Assembly (NCBI GenBank): GCA_964480995.1
Contig: CAYZRZ010000106.1
Span: forward strand, 1-7,592
Direction: 5' to 3'
Length of the DNA: 7,592 nt
Source: UBA1038 sp964480995
GTDB taxonomy: Bacteria > Bacillota > Clostridia > Christensenellales > Aristaeellaceae
The notes below the pieces were generated by a model. That model was given only the letters and a program-made list of their open reading frames with translations. It did no database searches and was not told where the DNA came from. This document shows, piece after piece, positions 5,487 to 7,592 of this stretch. Made by a program: the position numbers and the translations under genes. How positions within the stretch are numbered: the stretch's first letter is position 1; every line of letters begins with the position of its first letter.

Positions 5487-5606
5487 TTGAGGTTTTACAG
5501 CTTTGAAGCGATTCGATTTTCTTTTGTTGCTGGGCGCGAAGCTGCGCAGCCAGCCGCCCGACAGGGCGGTTTTTTCCGCCTGCGCACAATGAACCCGGAT
5601 AAATGA
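5487..5606 (+). CDS. Putative 39-residue leader peptide upstream of typA
   Basis: A possible upstream ORF starts at TTG 5487, nine nt after AGGATGG (5471-5477), and reads MRFYSFEAIRFSFVAGRE, then AAQPAARQGGFFRLRTMNPD, ending in K and TGA. It spans the whole leader terminator: the T tract is read as part of GGFF. Its stop (5604-5606) touches the typA binding site AAGGAG (5606-5611). A ribosome moving through it would unfold the terminator and end beside the typA start, the usual layout of a translated attenuator. The start codon and coding status are inferences; the repeats forming the hairpins dictate much of the peptide. It may instead be an accidental open frame in a structured RNA leader. 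Confidence 0.4.
   Translation: MRFYSFEAIRFSFVAGREAAQPAARQGGFFRLRTMNPDK
5529..5554 (+). promoter_or_regulatory. Leader hairpin just upstream of the typA terminator
   Basis: GCTGGGCGC (5529-5537) can pair with GCGC (5544-5547) and CCAGC (5550-5554) around a 6-nt loop, with a 2-nt AG bulge, giving nine base pairs. It shares base 5554 with the following terminator, so the two helices stack or compete slightly. Confidence 0.5.
5554..5575 (+). terminator. Intrinsic terminator inside the typA leader (attenuator)
   Basis: CCGCCC (5554-5559) and GGGCGG (5564-5569) form a perfect GC-only stem with the tetraloop GACA, followed directly by six T (5570-5575). It lies between the typA promoter and the typA start (45 nt before the TTG), so it would end transcripts prematurely unless prevented. 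CCGCC at 5576-5580 can pair instead with the 3' arm across the T tract. Confidence 0.85.
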
Positions 5607-5620
5607 AGGAGATTATATAC

Positions 5621-7450
5621 TTGATTCGTTCTGATATACGCAATATCGCCATCATCGCCCACGTCGATCATGGCAAGACCACACTGGTGGACCAGATGCT
5701 CAAGCAGGGCGGCGTTTACCGCCAGAACCAGCAGGTACAGGAGCGCGTGATGGATTCCAACGATCTGGAGCGCGAGCGCGGCATCACCATCCTGGCCAAA
5801 AACACCGCCGTGCACTATGGCGACCTGAAGATCAATATCGTAGATACCCCCGGCCACGCCGATTTTTCCGGCGAAGTGGAGCGCGTGCTCAAGATGGTGG
5901 ACGGCGTGCTGCTTCTGGTGGACAGCTTTGAAGGCCCGATGCCCCAGACGCGCTTTGTGCTGAAGAAAGCGCTGGACCTGAAGCTGCCGGTGCTGATGGT
6001 CATCAACAAGGTGGACAGGCCCGATGCCCGCTGCGAGGAAGTGGTGGAGGAACTGCTGGATCTTTTGATCGATCTGGAGGCTGACGCCGACACGCTTGAC
6101 AGGCCCATCCTCTACGTCAGCGCCCGCCACGGCACAGCCACGCTGGATCTGTCAACCCCCGGCACAGACCTCAAGCCGCTTTTTGAAACCATTGTGAACC
6201 ACATTCCGGCGCCTGAGGGTGACCCGGAAGGTCCGGCGCAGGTGCTGATCTCCACCATTGACTACAATGAGTACGTTGGCCGCATCGGCGTAGGGCGCAT
6301 CGCGCGGGGCACCTTTACCTCCGGCATGATGGCGGTCCGCTGCAACTACATCGATGAAAAGATCAGTCAGCCCTTCCGCGTGACGGAGCTGAGCACCTAT
6401 ATGGGCTTAAACCGCACGGCGACCGAATCGGTCTCCATGGGCGACATCATGGCGCTCAGCGGCCTGCCGGACCTGAGCATCGGCGATACGGTCTGCGTGG
6501 CCGGCACCGCCCAGCCGCTGCCCTTCGTCGCCATCGGCGAGCCGACGGTCAAGATGAGCTTTTCCGTCAACGACAGCCCCTTTGCCGGGCGCGACGGCAC
6601 CTATGTGACCAGCCGCCACCTGCGCGCCCGCCTGTACCGCGAGCTGGAAACCGATGTCAGCCTGCGCGTCACCGACGGCGAAACGCCGGACACTTTTGAG
6701 GTATGCGGGCGAGGCGAGCTGCACCTGTCCATCCTGATCGAAACCATGCGCCGCCAGGGCTATGAATTCCAGGTATCGCGGCCCGAGGTGCTTTTCCACT
6801 GCCAAAACGGCGAAAAGATGGAGCCTATTGAGCGGCTGATGTGCGATGTACCCCAGGCCTACGCCGGCGCCGTGATCGAAAAAATCGGCCGCCGCAGGGG
6901 TACGCTGGAGAGCATGGCAGGCCTTGACCGCGTGCGGCTGAGCTTCCTGGTTCCCTCCAGAGGCCTCTTCGGCTACCGCGGCGAGTTTTTAACAGACACG
7001 CGCGGCGAGGGCATCATGAGTGCCGTGTACCACGGCTACGAACCCTACCGGGGCGATATACCCCACCGCAGCGTGGGCAGCCTGGTCTGCTTTGAAACAG
7101 GCGACGCCACCCAGTACGGCCTCTATAACGTGCAGGACAGGGGCAACCTCTTCATCAGCGCGCAGACCCCCGTCTATGCCGGCATGGTCTGCGGCCAATC
7201 CAACCGCCCCGGCGACATTGTGGTCAATGTCTGCAAAATGAAGCACGTTTCCAACGTCCGCAACTCCTCCTCCGCGGAGGACAGCCTGCGCCTGGTCAGC
7301 GTGCAGCCCCTGACGCTGGAGGAAAGCCTTGAGTTCATCGACGATGATGAGCTGCTGGAAGTAACCCCCAAAGCCCTGCGCATCAGAAAGCGCGAATTGA
7401 GCCACGATCAGCGGGCAAAGGCGACCAGCAGGAAGAAGAACCAGGAATAA
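5621..7450 (+). CDS. typA: Translational GTPase TypA/BipA
   Basis: This is a 609-residue GTPase of the TypA/BipA family, normal length. It binds the ribosome like EF-G and is linked to stress adaptation and late 50S assembly, especially at low temperature. G motifs: AHVDHGKTT (13-21), switch I ERERGITI (50-57), DTPGHADF (75-82), NKVD (129-132) and SAR (167-169). BipA-specific regions include GRGELHLSILIETMRRQGYE, the domain V block SRGLFGYRGEFLTDTRGEG (446-464), and the C-terminal domain from about residue 480 with CKMKHVSNVRNSSS (538-551), which corresponds to the loop that enters the peptidyl transferase centre. It ends in a basic tail. The start TTG 5621 is chosen because AAGGAG (5606-5611) lies 9 nt upstream and the family normally begins M-I-R-x-D-I-R-N. 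The in-frame ATG at 5603 overlaps that binding site and would add six residues. Expression appears controlled by a consensus promoter and leader terminator. Confidence 0.96.
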   Translation: MIRSDIRNIAIIAHVDHGKTTLVDQMLKQGGVYRQNQQVQERVMDSNDLERERGITILAKNTAVHYGDLKINIVDTPGHADFSGEVERVLKMVDGVLLLVDSFEGPMPQTRFVLKKALDLKLPVLMVINKVDRPDARCEEVVEELLDLLIDLEADADTLDRPILYVSARHGTATLDLSTPGTDLKPLFETIVNHIPAPEGDPEGPAQVLISTIDYNEYVGRIGVGRIARGTFTSGMMAVRCNYIDEKISQPFRVTELSTYMGLNRTATESVSMGDIMALSGLPDLSIGDTVCVAGTAQPLPFVAIGEPTVKMSFSVNDSPFAGRDGTYVTSRHLRARLYRELETDVSLRVTDGETPDTFEVCGRGELHLSILIETMRRQGYEFQVSRPEVLFHCQNGEKMEPIERLMCDVPQAYAGAVIEKIGRRRGTLESMAGLDRVRLSFLVPSRGLFGYRGEFLTDTRGEGIMSAVYHGYEPYRGDIPHRSVGSLVCFETGDATQYGLYNVQDRGNLFISAQTPVYAGMVCGQSNRPGDIVVNVCKMKHVSNVRNSSSAEDSLRLVSVQPLTLEESLEFIDDDELLEVTPKALRIRKRELSHDQRAKATSRKKNQE

Positions 7451-7464
7451 TACCGATTACAGCC

Positions 7465-7500
7465 AAAGAGGCTTCTGATTTCAGATGCCTCTTTATCTTT
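7465..7500 (+). terminator. Intrinsic terminator of typA
   Basis: AAAGAGGC (7465-7472) pairs with GCCTCTTT (7487-7494). After a T-T mismatch the inner TCTG and CAGA extend the stem around the loop ATTT. TTTATCTTT follows. It lies 14 nt after the typA stop. The A/T-rich base makes it potentially bidirectional. Confidence 0.82.
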
Positions 7501-7541
7501 ATAATCAAGCAAATAACTATATAGCCTAAACCCCCGTTGAT

Positions 7542-7592
7542 TTATAGCGTGTTAGGATCAATCGAGAACGCTTCAAGTATCTCGCGCTGGGA
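7542..7592 (-). CDS. Possible 3' end of a minus-strand gene, partial at right edge
   Basis: Sixteen codons are open from the right edge on the minus strand, reading SQREILEAFSIDPNTL, then TAA. The composition looks like a natural protein C-terminus and the position convergent to typA is sensible. The stretch is too short to name a family or to exclude chance. Confidence 0.35.
   Translation of the reverse strand, partial: SQREILEAFSIDPNTL

Noticed and set aside
5464..5606. Known metabolite riboswitch or T-box in the typA leader
   Set aside because: No T-box TGGNACCGCG-type motif or familiar riboswitch core was recognised. The leader is short and dominated by simple GC hairpins.
5495..6130. 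Minus-strand 211-codon frame across the typA start and leader
   Set aside because: It is antisense to the typA G domain, has a shadow-type composition and contradicts the promoter, binding site and terminator arrangement on the plus strand.
6989..7405. Minus-strand 138-codon frame at the 3' end of typA
   Set aside because: It is antisense to conserved BipA C-terminal sequence and has no motif or start signals.
3115..7450. Tetracycline ribosomal-protection gene for either GTPase
   Set aside because: The 536-residue protein has RF3-specific switch sequences, and the 609-residue protein has the BipA-specific LFGYRGEFLTDTRGEG block and C-terminal domain. Neither matches Tet(M)/Tet(O) architecture.

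Overview
The window looks like chromosomal DNA from an anaerobic, fairly GC-rich Bacillota, most likely a Clostridia-type organism. This is an inference from several traits: near-consensus sigma-A promoters with 17-bp spacers, strong AGGAGG-type ribosome binding sites, GTG and TTG starts, intrinsic terminators, a GntR/HutC regulator, membrane subunits of a sodium-pumping decarboxylase, and a DUF368 (PopT-like) protein. No rRNA, tRNA, CRISPR array or complete mobile element is visible.

Left part (1-1987, all minus strand, read right to left). A GntR/HutC regulator (1259-1987) comes first. It is followed by a decayed 5' fragment of a TRAP-type large permease gene (about 767-1224). Next is a 42-residue OadG-like small subunit (477-605) with its own consensus promoter. 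Last is the 5' part of an OadB-like beta subunit, which runs off the left edge (up to 440). The regulator, transporter and decarboxylase subunits share orientation and probably formed one carboxylate uptake and decarboxylation locus that has lost its transporter.

Middle part (2021-4773). Divergent from the regulator is a DUF368/PopT-type undecaprenyl-phosphate translocase gene (2166-3053). It is followed by prfC, encoding release factor 3 (3115-4725), which ends at an 11-bp-stem intrinsic terminator. Convergent with prfC is a gene for a membrane protein of the long tryptophan-rich sensory (TspO/MBR-like) group (4787-5224). It is only about half the usual length.

Right part (5225-7592). A 396-nt region precedes typA/bipA (5621-7450). 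It holds a perfect consensus sigma-A promoter and then a leader of about 155 nt. The leader contains a complete intrinsic terminator that ends 45 nt before the typA start, five alternating GGCGG/CCGCC segments that can pair in mutually exclusive ways, and a possible 39-codon leader ORF whose stop overlaps the typA ribosome binding site. This predicted attenuator is the most interesting element of the window. typA ends at its own hairpin terminator. A short open frame entering from the right edge on the minus strand may be the tail of another gene.

Functionally, prfC and typA both encode translational GTPases of the EF-G class that act at the ribosomal GTPase-associated centre. The other genes concern the membrane: lipid-carrier recycling, sodium-coupled decarboxylation and a TspO-like protein.
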